From Bryopsis sp. KO-2023 (Eukaryota > Chlorophyta > Ulvophyceae > Bryopsidales > Bryopsidaceae), in NCBI GenBank assembly GCA_030272585.1, contig BSYQ01000015.1, positions 1,178,001 through 1,242,000 on the forward strand: a stretch of 64,000 nucleotides of DNA. Reading direction: 5' to 3'. The translations under genes were made by a program, and so were the position numbers. The stretch's first letter is position 1. Each line of letters starts with the position of its first letter. This document shows, one piece after another, positions 11,941-22,800 of the stretch. Below the pieces are notes generated by a model. The model was not told the DNA's origin and ran no database searches. It worked only from the letters and a program-made list of their open reading frames with translations.

Positions 11941-11952
11941 TGGTTTCGGAGC
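11941..11952 (+). promoter_or_regulatory. Primer-binding site of inner chromovirus
   Basis: TGGTTTCGGAGC starts two bases after the 5' LTR. It begins with TGG, as required for pairing with the CCA end of a tRNA, and resembles plant tRNA-Met-type primer sites. The exact tRNA was not identified. Confidence 0.6.
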
Positions 11953-12083
11953 TAGGCAAGAACTTTAAGTTCTTGAGATCGAAACTTGTGAACGTGGCGC
12001 AACAAACGTTTTTGTTTGTTTGTTTGGTAGAGAGAAACTCCAACCGTGGTTGTTGAGTACTCCCAAATAGTGGCTGAGAGACC

Positions 12084-14735
12084 ATGGCTGACCGTGAACA
12101 CGCATTGGCAGTGCGCGAGCCTCAAGTTGAAGAGCCAGGGATTGAACCTGAGTTCGATGAGGAATTGCCTGACGCACCCAATGTGGTGTACCAACAAATA
12201 AACGTCCAGAACATCCACAATGTCCAGCAAGCAGCTGTCGACATAGACATGGGAGCTGATGCGGAAGCCTTAAGAGAGGATGTGGATGCGGTCCATGACC
12301 GTGTGGACGATTTAGCCCACGGGCTAAGGGGTCACCTGCAGCAAGTTGACCAGACACTGGGGCAGAGGCTAGCCCATACTGAGGCCTCTGTGTCGAACCA
12401 ACTGGCTGGCGCATCAGAGGTGATCGGGCAGGCGCTGGAAACACAGCACCAGCATGCGCAACAGGTTGAGGCCACACAGCATGCGGTGGTGTCGCAACAG
12501 CAGAAGCTGGATTCAGTAGCGGTTCAACATAGTCGATACGAGCAGAGGCTATTACGCCAAGATATCGACCATAGGAAAGAAAGAGCCGAGATCAAAGCTT
12601 CTGTGGATGCAATAACGAGGAGAATGGATGCCGCAGATATTCTAGCGGACTCTCGTTTTGCTGACCTAAAAGAAGCAACTGAAGCATCAGCACTTCAGTT
12701 AAAACAACTCTCCGAGTTATCCCTTGTTCAAGGGCGGAGAATTGAAGGCTTATTAGGAACTGTTGCGGATTCCAACGAAAAAGTCGAACGGACTCTAGAA
12801 TTGTTTCGGGAGTCCTTGCACAAACAAGGTGCTGAGGTGAAGCGTTTGCAGAGCTCAAGAGTAGCAATTCAAAAAGATTTGATTGCCTTGGAGAAAAAGG
12901 CATCCAAGACCTGGGATCAGCAGCAAGATGCAGCTGATGTGGTTGCCTTAAGATTATCTGGCCTGGAACGAAGCATGGAGGATGTGAGTGGCGGAAGTCA
13001 GAGTGCCCAAAGTGGAAGTGATGCTCGTGCAGTATCACCAGAGCGTGAAGAATCAACTTCCCCTGAGCCTGAGGACTCAGCCTTTGGGATGCCGCTGCCG
13101 AAGAAATCAGTAAAGCAGTTGGCTGCATCATGGCCGCCACTGGACCAGAGCTTCGCGGTAGGAATGGTTGGGGCAGGAACCTCAACAATACCGGCTCCTC
13201 CAGCAGTACAGGTCGAGGAGGGTGAAATTGTTGCTGCAGAAGCACCACCATGCACTGCAGTGGACAGCGCACCAGACGTTGATTTCACATTCCCTCAATT
13301 GATACCTCCAAGTACAAGAGCTCAGCCTGGAGTACGCATCTCAGAACCCGACTCTGCCGATGGATCACGTAGACCCACACGAACTAACCCAAGAGTTCTC
13401 TCCTCAGCAGAAGTGTTATATCAAATTGACCTTGAGCGTGCTAAGGCACAGGTCAGAGAAGAGAAAGGAAAAGAACCCATGCAGATCCCCACACGTACTG
13501 GAAGATTGGGACTTGGGTTAAGTGCTTTGGGAGCAAGGGTAGAAAATAATCCCTTTGCTGCACTTGGTTCATATGAGTCTACTGGTGGACCCAGTCGAGT
13601 TCCTCGCATGCGAGGTAACTTTGGAGACCCTGGTGATGACGACCCAGATGATGATGGCGGTGATGATTACCACGACAGACGAAACCGCCCACCTTCCCGC
13701 ATTCCAGGTGCGCCTGATGGCGGAGGAGGTGGTGGCGGCGGTGGAGATGGTGGAGGCGGTGGACCTCCCGGTGGACCTCCTGGTGGAGGTGGAGGTGGAG
13801 GTGGCGCTGGACCAGCAGGGCCAGGACCTCCTAGGCAAGGACAGTGGTTGCCTAGCACCGTCAAGTTGCAAATGCCTCGCGCATTTAACGGAAGTGGAGA
13901 ACCAAAAGCCCGTAAATGGCAAGTGCTCATGACGCGGTACTTGAGAACCTGCGGAGTGCATGAAGCACAGTGGCAATCGATTATGGCCACTAACCTTTAT
14001 GGGGCTGCCTCGGATTGGTTAACGATGCAAGAGTTGAAAATTCACCGAGGTGAAAGACCACCCTTCCGTGACTGGATGGACTTCATGGATGGCTTAGCTA
14101 CAGCTTTCGAATTCTCTAGTGATCGAGATGAAGCGTGGCGTGACCTCCACAAACTCAAGCAGACTGGAACCGTGAAACAGTTCGTTAAAGAGTTTCAGCG
14201 GTTAGTCTTGAGGATTCCAGACCTCGAAGAGGATCACCAGTATTTGCTCTTCGTGGATGGACTTAAGAGTGAAGTTCAGAAGTTAGTCGCTGCAACGGTA
14301 CCTCGAGATGTCGAGGCTGCCATCATATCCGCCGAACGATTGGAAGCCCTTGGAGTTGGAACACAAGGCCAAGGAGGGCAAACCAATCAGAAAAAGAAAG
14401 GAGTCTGGCGTGGTGGAAGAAAGAAGAAAGGCCAGAATCAGGGTCAGCAGCAGCAGAACCCTACCCCACCGGCCCAAGCACCACCACAAGCTGCCGCAGG
14501 AGTGCAACAGCAGCAGCAACAGCAACAAGGACGAGGAGGAGGACGTGGTGGTGGTGGACGTGGACGCGGTGGTGGTAACCGTGGAAGAGGACAAGCCAAT
14601 CAGGGAAGACAGAACCCCCAGGGGGGAGGGGGATATCATTGTTATCTTTGTGGAAAGAAGGGTCATCCTGTGAGGCAATGTCCTAGATTGGAGGAGGTGA
14701 AAAACCTCCCCGATGTAAAAAAAATGTTAAACTGA
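12084..14735 (+). CDS. Inner chromovirus Gag
   Basis: An 883-aa Gag with ATG 12084 (MADREHALAVREP...). The first 400 residues are rich in heptad-like Leu/Ala/Glu/Gln and probably form a coiled coil. An acidic Asp stretch and long Gly- and Pro-rich runs (residues about 540-590) follow. The core retrotransposon Gag domain lies about residues 590-750, with a Trp/Leu-rich helical region around WLTMQELKIHRGE and FVKEFQRLVLRIPDL. Gln- and Gly/Arg-rich segments (RGRGGGNRGRG) come next, then one CCHC zinc knuckle CYLCGKKGHPVRQCP near the C-terminus. It stops at TGA 14733-14735, just after an A8 run that can shift translation into pol. Confidence 0.9.
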   Translation: MADREHALAVREPQVEEPGIEPEFDEELPDAPNVVYQQINVQNIHNVQQAAVDIDMGADAEALREDVDAVHDRVDDLAHGLRGHLQQVDQTLGQRLAHTEASVSNQLAGASEVIGQALETQHQHAQQVEATQHAVVSQQQKLDSVAVQHSRYEQRLLRQDIDHRKERAEIKASVDAITRRMDAADILADSRFADLKEATEASALQLKQLSELSLVQGRRIEGLLGTVADSNEKVERTLELFRESLHKQGAEVKRLQSSRVAIQKDLIALEKKASKTWDQQQDAADVVALRLSGLERSMEDVSGGSQSAQSGSDARAVSPEREESTSPEPEDSAFGMPLPKKSVKQLAASWPPLDQSFAVGMVGAGTSTIPAPPAVQVEEGEIVAAEAPPCTAVDSAPDVDFTFPQLIPPSTRAQPGVRISEPDSADGSRRPTRTNPRVLSSAEVLYQIDLERAKAQVREEKGKEPMQIPTRTGRLGLGLSALGARVENNPFAALGSYESTGGPSRVPRMRGNFGDPGDDDPDDDGGDDYHDRRNRPPSRIPGAPDGGGGGGGGGDGGGGGPPGGPPGGGGGGGGAGPAGPGPPRQGQWLPSTVKLQMPRAFNGSGEPKARKWQVLMTRYLRTCGVHEAQWQSIMATNLYGAASDWLTMQELKIHRGERPPFRDWMDFMDGLATAFEFSSDRDEAWRDLHKLKQTGTVKQFVKEFQRLVLRIPDLEEDHQYLLFVDGLKSEVQKLVAATVPRDVEAAIISAERLEALGVGTQGQGGQTNQKKKGVWRGGRKKKGQNQGQQQQNPTPPAQAPPQAAAGVQQQQQQQQGRGGGRGGGGRGRGGGNRGRGQANQGRQNPQGGGGYHCYLCGKKGHPVRQCPRLEEVKNLPDVKKMLN
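14717..14724 (+). promoter_or_regulatory. Candidate -1 ribosomal frameshift site between gag and pol
   Basis: A run of eight A lies three codons before the gag stop. In the gag frame it reads GTA AAA AAA ATG, which is a slippery A AAA AAA heptamer. The -1 frame stays open from here through the gag stop and into the annotated pol start at 14993 without a stop codon. A Gag-Pol fusion by -1 slippage is therefore the simplest way to express Pol. Confidence 0.6.
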
Positions 14736-17700
14736 CCGCCAGGCAGGAAACTGCTTCGTCTGAGCCTGGCCGACGCAAACGTCGTAAGCGAAACAGAGTT
14801 CGTAGGCGGCGTAGGAAGCATAGATCAAAAGTAGGTGCCTCGAAAAAGGTTAAAAGTACTCACAGCGGAAAACCTGAGGAGCGGACTAGTACACCGCGTG
14901 AAGAGAGAACAGAGACACTCTCCACATCTACCCAATCGGCACATGACAACTGCGATTGGAAAAATGAACAGAAGGAAAGCACACCGGATGAGATGGACGC
15001 GCCTCATGCGTCATCTGCATCTCTTCCCTCTGTTAGTGAATCTGTGGGCTCATTGGAGTCGCAGAGTAGTCTACAGGAGTCCCTGCCTGCAGACGTAGAC
15101 GATAGTGGGTCAGAAACAACCCAGCGGTCTACCACAGAGCGAGTTAATGTGTCAGAAGTTCGATCAACTTCGTCAACCAAGGGTGACACATGCCCTCTGT
15201 TAAAAATTCAAGAAGTGCCTGTGAGAGGGTACGAAGTAAAAGCACGGATCAAGACCACGGACCTTTATGCATTCATTGATTGTGGAAGTACCGCAAACTA
15301 TATCAATGATAAGGTAGCGCGTGATCTCGGGTTGTCGATTACACCAAGCTCAAAGAGAGCAATGTTGGCAAACGGAGATATTAAAGAACTGGCTGGCAGC
15401 TGTAACAACCTCCGAGTAAAGATAGGAGGGCTGAAGTGCAAAATGAAAGCGGATCTGTTCCCAGACCTTGGTTATGACCTAATATTGGGCATGCCTTGGT
15501 TGCAGAAAGAAAACCCCCGCATAGACTTTCAGCAAAATGAGATTTCAGTTTGCAAAAACAGCCAAGTGTTTCATCTCCCGTTGCGTCATCCAACCCAAGA
15601 GAGTATTGAACCTGAACGAAAAGTACAGTCGATACTGCAGGAAGTGCCAGTGACTGAGTGTTCAGCTAAGAGAATGATGCGTCATCTCAAAACAGAGACA
15701 GCATTCATGGTTGTAGTGCAAGAGTCTGAAGAGAAAGCTTTAGGCCAACATGAATTGCCTGACGCAATAGAGCGAACACAGCCATTCAACACTGAGGATG
15801 AGATTGGCAAACTTATTCGTTCAGACACCCCTGCCGAAATTAAAAAGGTGGTAGAAACACACCGTGGTGTGTTCCCTCGTGATTTACCCCCAGGGATCCC
15901 TCCGAAGAGAAAAGGTCATGAGTTTAAGATAGACCTGGAGGATCCAACACCTATCCATCGTCCAATATATAAGCTTTCACCAGCAGAGCTGGATGAAGTG
16001 AAAGCACAAGTGGACTACCTTCTGGAACAGAAGAAAATCAAACCATCCGAGTCCCCTTGGGGCGCGCCAATCCTGTTTGTACCGAAAAAGGATGGAGGCT
16101 TAAGGATGTGTGTGGATTACAGGTGGATCAATAAGGTGACGGTGAAAAACCGGTATCCTTTACCCCTGCCAGAAGAATTGATGGATAGAGTGTTCAAAGC
16201 CAAAGTGTTCTCAAAGTTAGATCTGCGATCAGGTTACTGGCAATTTCCAGTAAGGCCATCTGATACAGATAAAACAGCGTTCCGCACGAGATACGGTCAC
16301 TTTGAGTTTTTGGTAGCGCCTTTTGGGCTAACCAATTGCCCAGCGCAATTCCAAACTCTAGTGCAAGACCTACTCACAGAGTTTTTAGATGATTTTGTTG
16401 TTGTCTTTATTGATGACATACTCATCTTCTCTGAAAACATGGAACAACATGCCGAACACTTAGAGAAAGTCCTGTCGCGACTAGCAGAATATCAGCTTTT
16501 TGCTAAGGCAAGTAAAAGTGAGCTGGCTGTCGCAACAGTAGACTATCTTGGCTACCGCATTAGCGGAAGTGGGTTAAAACCACAGGAACAAAAAGTGAAG
16601 GCAGTGAAGGAGTGGAAGGAACTACAGAGTGTTAGCGATGTACGTAGTTTCCTTGGAATGGTTTCATACTACAGGAAATTCATTCCCCAGTTTGCACATG
16701 TTGCTGGACCACTCCATGACTTAGTGAAAAAAGACCATCCCTGGAGATGGGGACAGGTTGAGCGTGGCGCATTCAATGAACTGAAAAAGCGTCTAAGTCA
16801 AGCTCCCGTCCTTATTTTTCCAGATGCGTCACTGCCTTACACTGTGATCACTGATGCGTCGAATGAGGCCATCGGTGCCGTGTTAACACAGGATCACGGA
16901 GAGGGGCTACAGCCAATAGCTTACCTCTCACGTAGATTCAAGCCTGCCGAGCTTAACTATGCACCATACGACAAAGAGTTGTGTGCAATATGTTATGCGA
17001 TGGTGCAGTGGAGACATTATCTAGAAGGTTGTGCGGGTGGAGTAACAGTGTTCACTGACCACCAACCTCTGACGCATATTCTGTCGCAGAGGAACCTTTC
17101 TAGAACCCAAGCAAGATGGCTTGAGGCGGGGTACCTGACTTCGATCAACCCCAAGATCTCCTATATCAAAGGCAAGGCTAATGTGTTAGCAGATGCTCTC
17201 TCCCGCAGTGTTCCTAAGCCCGTGGAAACTGCGATGAACATTTCCACTTGGCACGTGCATCAAGCAAGCCAAGACGAGTGGAAACAAGCCCTCCAAGCTG
17301 ATAACTCCTTGGTGAAGATATTGCGGAAGCTTGAGAGTGGCGAGGAAGTTGAGGGATATTTCCTCAGAGAGGGAATACTCTGGACGGTCCCAAAGAGAGG
17401 ATTAGTCGAGAAAGTGGTGGTTCCTAAAGGCCAGCGCAATAAGATTATGAAGGAGTGCCATGAGACACCTTCAGCAGGCCACACAGGACCAGCGCGAACA
17501 GGAGAAATCCTAGCGCGGCGATATTGGTGGAAGGGGTGGATGAATGAGTTGAAGGCATTTGTGCGCGAATGCCCTGTGTGCCAACAAATAAAGGCTGACA
17601 CACAGAAGCCTATGGGCTTACTTCAACCCCTGCCAATACCTGAGCGGAAGTGGGAGCAGATTACCACTGACTTGGTGACAGATCTACCAGCATCCAATGG

Positions 17701-18733
17701 GTTTAGTGCTGTAGCTGTCTTTGTCGATAGACTTACCAAGTTTGTGCATTTCGCCCCATGTACTAAAGAGATTACCGCTGCAGGATACGCCCAACTTTTT
17801 ATCGAACATGTTTACCGCAACCATGGCCTACCTAAAGTGATTGTGTCTGATAGAGACCCTCGCTTTACCAGCAAGTTCTGGCAGACGCTTTTTAAAGCTC
17901 TGGGTACAGAGATTCGTATGAGTACAGCTTACCACCCTCAAACGGATGGGCAGAGTGAGGTTACCATACGTACTCTGGAAAATTTCTTAAGGCCATATGC
18001 TGAGAGGTATCCCCATAAGTGGGTTGAGTATTTACCTACAGCAGAGTTTGCAGCAAACAATGCAGTGAATGCGAGTACAGGGTTCGCACCTGCATACTTG
18101 ATGTATGGGTACCATCCAGAAACACCAAACATTGGTGGGACGGCAACGCAATTTCAAGTGGAAGCAGTTAAGACAATGGTAGCACGGATGGCACAGGACT
18201 TAGATACCGCAAAAGCATATTACTCTAGAGCACAACACAGAATGTGTGTGAGTGCAAACAAAAAGAGGAAAGATATTGCTTTTGAGAAAGGGGATAAAGT
18301 CCTGATAAAAAGCCGTTTTATTCCGTTGGCTGCTTTGAACAAAGTGAGTCCCAAACTGCGCCGTCGATTTGTGGGTCCCTTTGAAATTGTGGAGAAAATA
18401 TCAAAGGTGGCTTACAGAGTTCAACTTCCGGAAACATGGCTCATTCACCCAGTGTTTCATGTTTCTAAGTTCAAGCGTTATCACGCCTCGAGTGATAACA
18501 GCAGGCAAATACAACCTCCAGAAGGAGAGTTGATTGGTAGCGAAGTAGAGTATGAGGTCGAAAATATCCTAAGGGCTAGAGGTAAACGCAATCGTGAATA
18601 CCTAGTGCTGTGGAAAGGATACGATCTACTTGACGCTACTTGGGAACCTGAAGCTAATCTGGTTAACGCACCAGATATACTTCGCGCATTTAAAGAGAAA
18701 GAAAGAAAAGAGTTGCAGAAAGGAAGAGAATAG
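14717..18733 (+). CDS. Inner chromovirus Pol (protease, RT, RNase H, integrase, chromodomain)
   Basis: The pol frame is open from the A8 site at 14717 and has its first good ATG at 14993 (1,246 aa from there). The leading stretch is strongly basic (RRKRRKRNRVRRRRRKHRSK). Domains in order: aspartic protease with active site FIDCGSTANYI; reverse transcriptase with the catalytic motif VVVFIDDILIF; RNase H around VITDASNEAIGAVL; an integrase zinc finger (HHCC, ending ECPVCQQ) and the DDE core (TTDLVTDLP, VSDRDPRF, GQSEVTIRTLE). At the C-terminus is a chromodomain (EVENILRARGKRNREYLVLWKGY...WEPE). The chromodomain marks it as a chromovirus and may direct integration to particular chromatin. No internal stop or frameshift was seen. 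Confidence 0.92.
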   Translation, partial: KKNVKLTARQETASSEPGRRKRRKRNRVRRRRRKHRSKVGASKKVKSTHSGKPEERTSTPREERTETLSTSTQSAHDNCDWKNEQKESTPDEMDAPHASSASLPSVSESVGSLESQSSLQESLPADVDDSGSETTQRSTTERVNVSEVRSTSSTKGDTCPLLKIQEVPVRGYEVKARIKTTDLYAFIDCGSTANYINDKVARDLGLSITPSSKRAMLANGDIKELAGSCNNLRVKIGGLKCKMKADLFPDLGYDLILGMPWLQKENPRIDFQQNEISVCKNSQVFHLPLRHPTQESIEPERKVQSILQEVPVTECSAKRMMRHLKTETAFMVVVQESEEKALGQHELPDAIERTQPFNTEDEIGKLIRSDTPAEIKKVVETHRGVFPRDLPPGIPPKRKGHEFKIDLEDPTPIHRPIYKLSPAELDEVKAQVDYLLEQKKIKPSESPWGAPILFVPKKDGGLRMCVDYRWINKVTVKNRYPLPLPEELMDRVFKAKVFSKLDLRSGYWQFPVRPSDTDKTAFRTRYGHFEFLVAPFGLTNCPAQFQTLVQDLLTEFLDDFVVVFIDDILIFSENMEQHAEHLEKVLSRLAEYQLFAKASKSELAVATVDYLGYRISGSGLKPQEQKVKAVKEWKELQSVSDVRSFLGMVSYYRKFIPQFAHVAGPLHDLVKKDHPWRWGQVERGAFNELKKRLSQAPVLIFPDASLPYTVITDASNEAIGAVLTQDHGEGLQPIAYLSRRFKPAELNYAPYDKELCAICYAMVQWRHYLEGCAGGVTVFTDHQPLTHILSQRNLSRTQARWLEAGYLTSINPKISYIKGKANVLADALSRSVPKPVETAMNISTWHVHQASQDEWKQALQADNSLVKILRKLESGEEVEGYFLREGILWTVPKRGLVEKVVVPKGQRNKIMKECHETPSAGHTGPARTGEILARRYWWKGWMNELKAFVRECPVCQQIKADTQKPMGLLQPLPIPERKWEQITTDLVTDLPASNGFSAVAVFVDRLTKFVHFAPCTKEITAAGYAQLFIEHVYRNHGLPKVIVSDRDPRFTSKFWQTLFKALGTEIRMSTAYHPQTDGQSEVTIRTLENFLRPYAERYPHKWVEYLPTAEFAANNAVNASTGFAPAYLMYGYHPETPNIGGTATQFQVEAVKTMVARMAQDLDTAKAYYSRAQHRMCVSANKKRKDIAFEKGDKVLIKSRFIPLAALNKVSPKLRRRFVGPFEIVEKISKVAYRVQLPETWLIHPVFHVSKFKRYHASSDNSRQIQPPEGELIGSEVEYEVENILRARGKRNREYLVLWKGYDLLDATWEPEANLVNAPDILRAFKEKERKELQKGRE

Positions 18734-19414
18734 GGAAGCAGAGTGTTTGATGGCTAAGGTGGAACTCCTTATAGCAAGGGGGCGCGAAAAAGGATACCTT
18801 AGAAAAACTCTGTCGACTTCCAAACCAACTCTTTAACTTTAATGCGTTAGGTGCCTAAGTTATTTGGCTGGCGCAGTAAGTGTAGCTTCAGTAGTACTTT
18901 AGAAACCGGGCAAACGATGTCACATTCGAGATAGTGTGGTTGTTCCGAGAAAACCCCTATCAAGTGACGTGTTGAGGTGGTCTTGACGAGACTCCAACCG
19001 AGCGAAACGTTGGTGTCTCACCCCAATAACCCAACGAGGAAAGTGTACGAGTCACCCAGCCTTATAAGCGCAGCCCTCGAACCATTTTGCCCTAGTGTTT
19101 GTGTAAACGGAGCGAGCTCCTGAGTGAAAAAGAGTCTAAAGACGCACAAACCGTTGTTTATATCTTTCTTTCCGACAAACATAATGGCTGCCGATACACC
19201 CGCCGCTGATACAGCGTTAAGGAGGAGGGAAAAGGAGTTATCGTCGACCAAGTGTGTGCGTGCAGCAGCTGTCAGAGACGTCAGAGCAAGAGACAGGTCC
19301 AAGACAGTTGGGTGTGGGTATGGGAGTGGGTGAGTTTTGTGTTTGTGTTTTTGTGTTTTGTTTTTCTTTGTGTTTTGGTGTGCGTGGGCGCCCACTTTTT
19401 GCGGGGGGGGCGTA
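18734..19414. other. 3' untranslated part of inner chromovirus
   Basis: About 680 bases between the pol stop and the 3' LTR. No conserved frame was found. The last bases include a G8 polypurine tract (19403-19410) next to the LTR. Confidence 0.6.
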
Positions 19415-19834
19415 TGTTAGTCTTTTAGCGCTATACGAGGTAGTTTGGGATAGAGCCGAGGGTGGCTGACGCATGTGGGTTCGCGAGTAAGACAGATTAG
19501 ACCCAGAGTTTGGGGCATGCGTCAGCGTACTACACTTAGGGGTACTTAAGAGGCCCACTCGTTGTTTTGACGTTCACTTTATTTTGTAAGAACTCGGGAT
19601 TCGTGGGATTGGTGTGTTCCCGCTTGTGTGTGTGTTTGTGTGTGTGTGTGTTAAGTGTTTGCCTGACGCAATCACTTCCCAACCCAAGTGCTCTAGTAGC
19701 GTTCACAACCGCGCTAGCTAGAGAGTTGTCTAAACCAACAAACCCCACAAGTATACTTGCGTTAGCCAGCAAGTTATCACGAATCCAACCAACACAGCCG
19801 ACCACTATTGCGTCACCCACAAGCTTCACTATCA
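19415..19834 (+). repeat. 3' LTR of inner chromovirus
   Basis: A 420-bp copy identical by eye to 11519-11938, followed directly by target duplication ATGGG and the resumption of the outer element's reading frame. Confidence 0.92.
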
Positions 19835-19839
19835 ATGGG

Positions 19840-22800
19840 TGACATCAAAGTGCCATTAAAACTTTGGCAGAACAGATCCAAGAAGCAAATGAACATGCAG
19901 TGGCAGTTGGGGTCGCGAAAGTTCTTGATGCCTCCGCCGAAGCGAGCGACTGGATTCGTGCCACCTCCACCACCTCCCCCTAATTCGACTGAAGCTCAAC
20001 CGACTGCAAGTGCCGATGCCATGCACCTTGCACAGGAGGTCGCGCGACAGGCGGCGGTGGTGTATGGAATGGTTGCAGGTCAGACTATTCGGAATGTCAT
20101 ACTGGATCCAGGGGCGTCCAGGACGTTATTGGATGCGGAACAAGCGCGAAAACTCAATCTACTGCAGAAGTTGAACCCAGCTCCGTTTACGATTATGTTG
20201 GCGAATGGTGCTTCGGAACCATTGCTGGGTGTTACGGATCCGCTCGATGTGGGCGTCAGCACTGCGACAGCCACTCTATCCATTGGAGTTGTTCAGGCGC
20301 GACAGTCATACGATTTACTGTTGGGGCAAGACTATCTCAAGGCAGTGAAGGCCTCAGCCGATTTCAAACGACAAACTTATCGACTGCAAGGGAATCCAGG
20401 GGTGACAGTACAACAAGGCAAGCATCAGTTGCATATGTATGTGGAGGAAGTGGATGGATCTGATGGCTTGGAGTGGGATACTGATGAATCGGAGGAAGAG
20501 AGTGAATCAGAGGAGATGACCAGTGCCACTGAGAGTGCGTTTCGAGCATGGGAAGTTAAGGCAGAGGATCAAGTGTTGCAAGCTTTGCGAACGTCAACAG
20601 AGGTCGACGACAATCCACTCAAGGAAGTGCATATCAATGCGGAGTTATCCAAGGAAGTACAGGCCGATATTTGGGAAGTGCTGACCAAGTACAGCTACGT
20701 TTTCAATTCGGATATCACGCAGATGCCTGTCACGACGACTGCGCAGTTTCACATTAACTTGAAACCGGGCGCTGTGCCTTGGAAGTGTGGCCGACTGAGA
20801 CGATATGCGCCCAAAGAGGTGGCGTTCATGAAAGAGCACTGCGAAAAATTACTGGAGGCGAATATGATAGTCCCCACAAATACAACGACATGGTTGGCAG
20901 CAGCAACGGTCGTTCCAAAGAAGGATCCAGTGACTGGAGAATGGACTTTGCTTCGATTTTGTGTGGACTACAGAAAGTTGAATGAGGCAACTTTGGACGA
21001 CCCATATCCCCTGCCTAGAACGGATATGTTACTGGATGAATTGGCTGGGCATGCCTTCTACACTACACTGGACTGTTTGGCGGGCTACCATTCAGTGGAA
21101 ATTGCACCTGACTCGCAGGCCCTCACTGCGTTTCTCACACCATTTGGTATTTACTCGTGGAGAGTAATGCCCTTTGGAGTAAAAAATGCACCAGCATGTT
21201 ATATGCGGATCATCGATCATACCCTCCTGGGCGTGAACGAGGCAGCCGCGTTTGTTGATGATATATGTCAAGGCGCCGACACAGAAAAAGCGATTGCACC
21301 AAATCTGGAGACGTTACTGAGCAAAATGGCGGGAGCGTCGTTGCGCTGCAAACCGTTGAAGTGTCACGTGGGTTACCCCACCGTTGAATTCCTGGGCCAT
21401 CGTCTATCGCGTCAGGGATTGAGTACTCAAGCTCAGAAAGTGCAGAAAGTGGCTGCTGCATTACCACCACGGAATCGAGAGGAGTTACAATCGTTCCTGG
21501 GATTATCGTCTTACTACAGACGATTTGTGCCGAAGTTTGCTGATCGTGCAAAGGTGTTACACACGATGGTCGCTACGACGCCTTTTCCTGAGTGGACGAA
21601 AGAGAGGATGGAGGCATTCAATGATCTCAAAGGTGCATTAACGACGACGCCAGTTTTGGCAGCCCCTCAAGAGGGTGTGGCGTATATTATTGATTCGGAT
21701 GCATCGCAATATGCATCAGGCGGAGTGCTCAGCCAAATTCAAGATGGCGTTGAACGGCCTGTGTTCTACACAAGCAAAATGTTTTCTTCGACAGAAAGAA
21801 ACTACAGTACCACCGAGCGAGAGGGATTGGCGGTCATACACGCACTCAAGGCGTTCAGACCATATGTGTTGGGCGAAAAAATTACCCTGCGAGTGGATCA
21901 CGCGCCATTACTCGGCCTATTCAGGAAATTGGACCTTACAGGCAGAGTGGCACGATGGCAGTGTCAAATCCAAGAATACACGGAGCTGGAAATGGTAACC
22001 CGAGCTGGAATCAGACATCGCAATGCTGATGGGTTGTCCCGATTGCGCTATGAGGAGGAGCCAGAAGTGGAAGTAGTGCGCAGTGCCAGGGTGCAATGGC
22101 GCAGCGTGGATTGGTACGATCAGGTCATTGGGCTGTTGGTACAAGGCGATGCACAGGAGGAAGTATCGGCGTTCATGGTTCAGGAGGGCAGGCTTTGGCA
22201 TCGGAATTGCGATGGGTTGGTGCGTCAGTGTCTGCGCAGTAAAGATGTGGAAAGTGCAATTCAGGTTGCACATTGCGTGGGTCACTTCGGAGTGCAGGCA
22301 ACGGCGATGAGAATCAGGGAAACCTTTTGGTGGCCAACCCTTTTTCGCGATGTGAAAGAATACGTGCGTCGGTGTGTGAACTGTCAGCTGGTGGAACCAA
22401 GGAGAGGGCCAGGTCGCATTGAACCCATGGTTGTGCGTTCAATTTGGCAAATGTTGGAGGTGGATTACTGCGTTGGAATGCCACGATCACAAGCTGGAAA
22501 TGTTGCTTTATTGACGCTGGTGGACTGCGCCAGTGGCTATGTTGTTGCAGAAGCAACTCCGAACATCGATAGTACTACAGCGGCTCAATTCCTGCTCAAG
22601 CGAGTGTTCCTCGTTTTTGGAACACCACAGGTGCTGTATTCGGACAATGGATCGCATTTTCAAGGTGACGTCGCGGATTTGGCAGCAAAACTGGGGATCA
22701 AACAAAAGAAGTCGATTCCTTACAGAGCGGAAAGCCATGGGAAGGTTGAGAATGCGCACCATTTGATTTTGGAGCGATTGCGTCGATACAATGTCACGAA

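Larger units (their letters stand above)
11519..19834 (+). mobile_element. Inner Ty3/gypsy chromovirus inserted into the outer element
   Basis: Complete LTR retrotransposon with 420-bp LTRs at 11519-11938 and 19415-19834, identical by eye and bounded by TGTTAG...CTATCA. The target duplication ATGGG is present at 11514-11518 and 19835-19839. The primer-binding site TGGTTTCGGAGC lies at 11941, and a G run acting as polypurine tract lies at 19403-19410. It encodes Gag (12084-14735) and Pol (to 18733), the latter ending in a chromodomain. All domains are intact and LTRs are identical, so this is a young and possibly competent copy (inference). Confidence 0.93.

Noticed and set aside
11640-11955. 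Open frames inside the LTR on both strands (also at 19536-19842)
   Set aside because: They recur identically in both LTR copies and contain only LTR sequence; no protein motif.
12592-14678. Long minus-strand frames antisense to the inner Gag
   Set aside because: They mirror the Gly/Pro/Gln-rich codons of Gag and have low-complexity translations.
19808-19839. ATG-like start of the outer pol frame within the inner LTR
   Set aside because: The frame is the continuation of outer Gag. The apparent start is created by the inner LTR edge and is not the native N-terminus.
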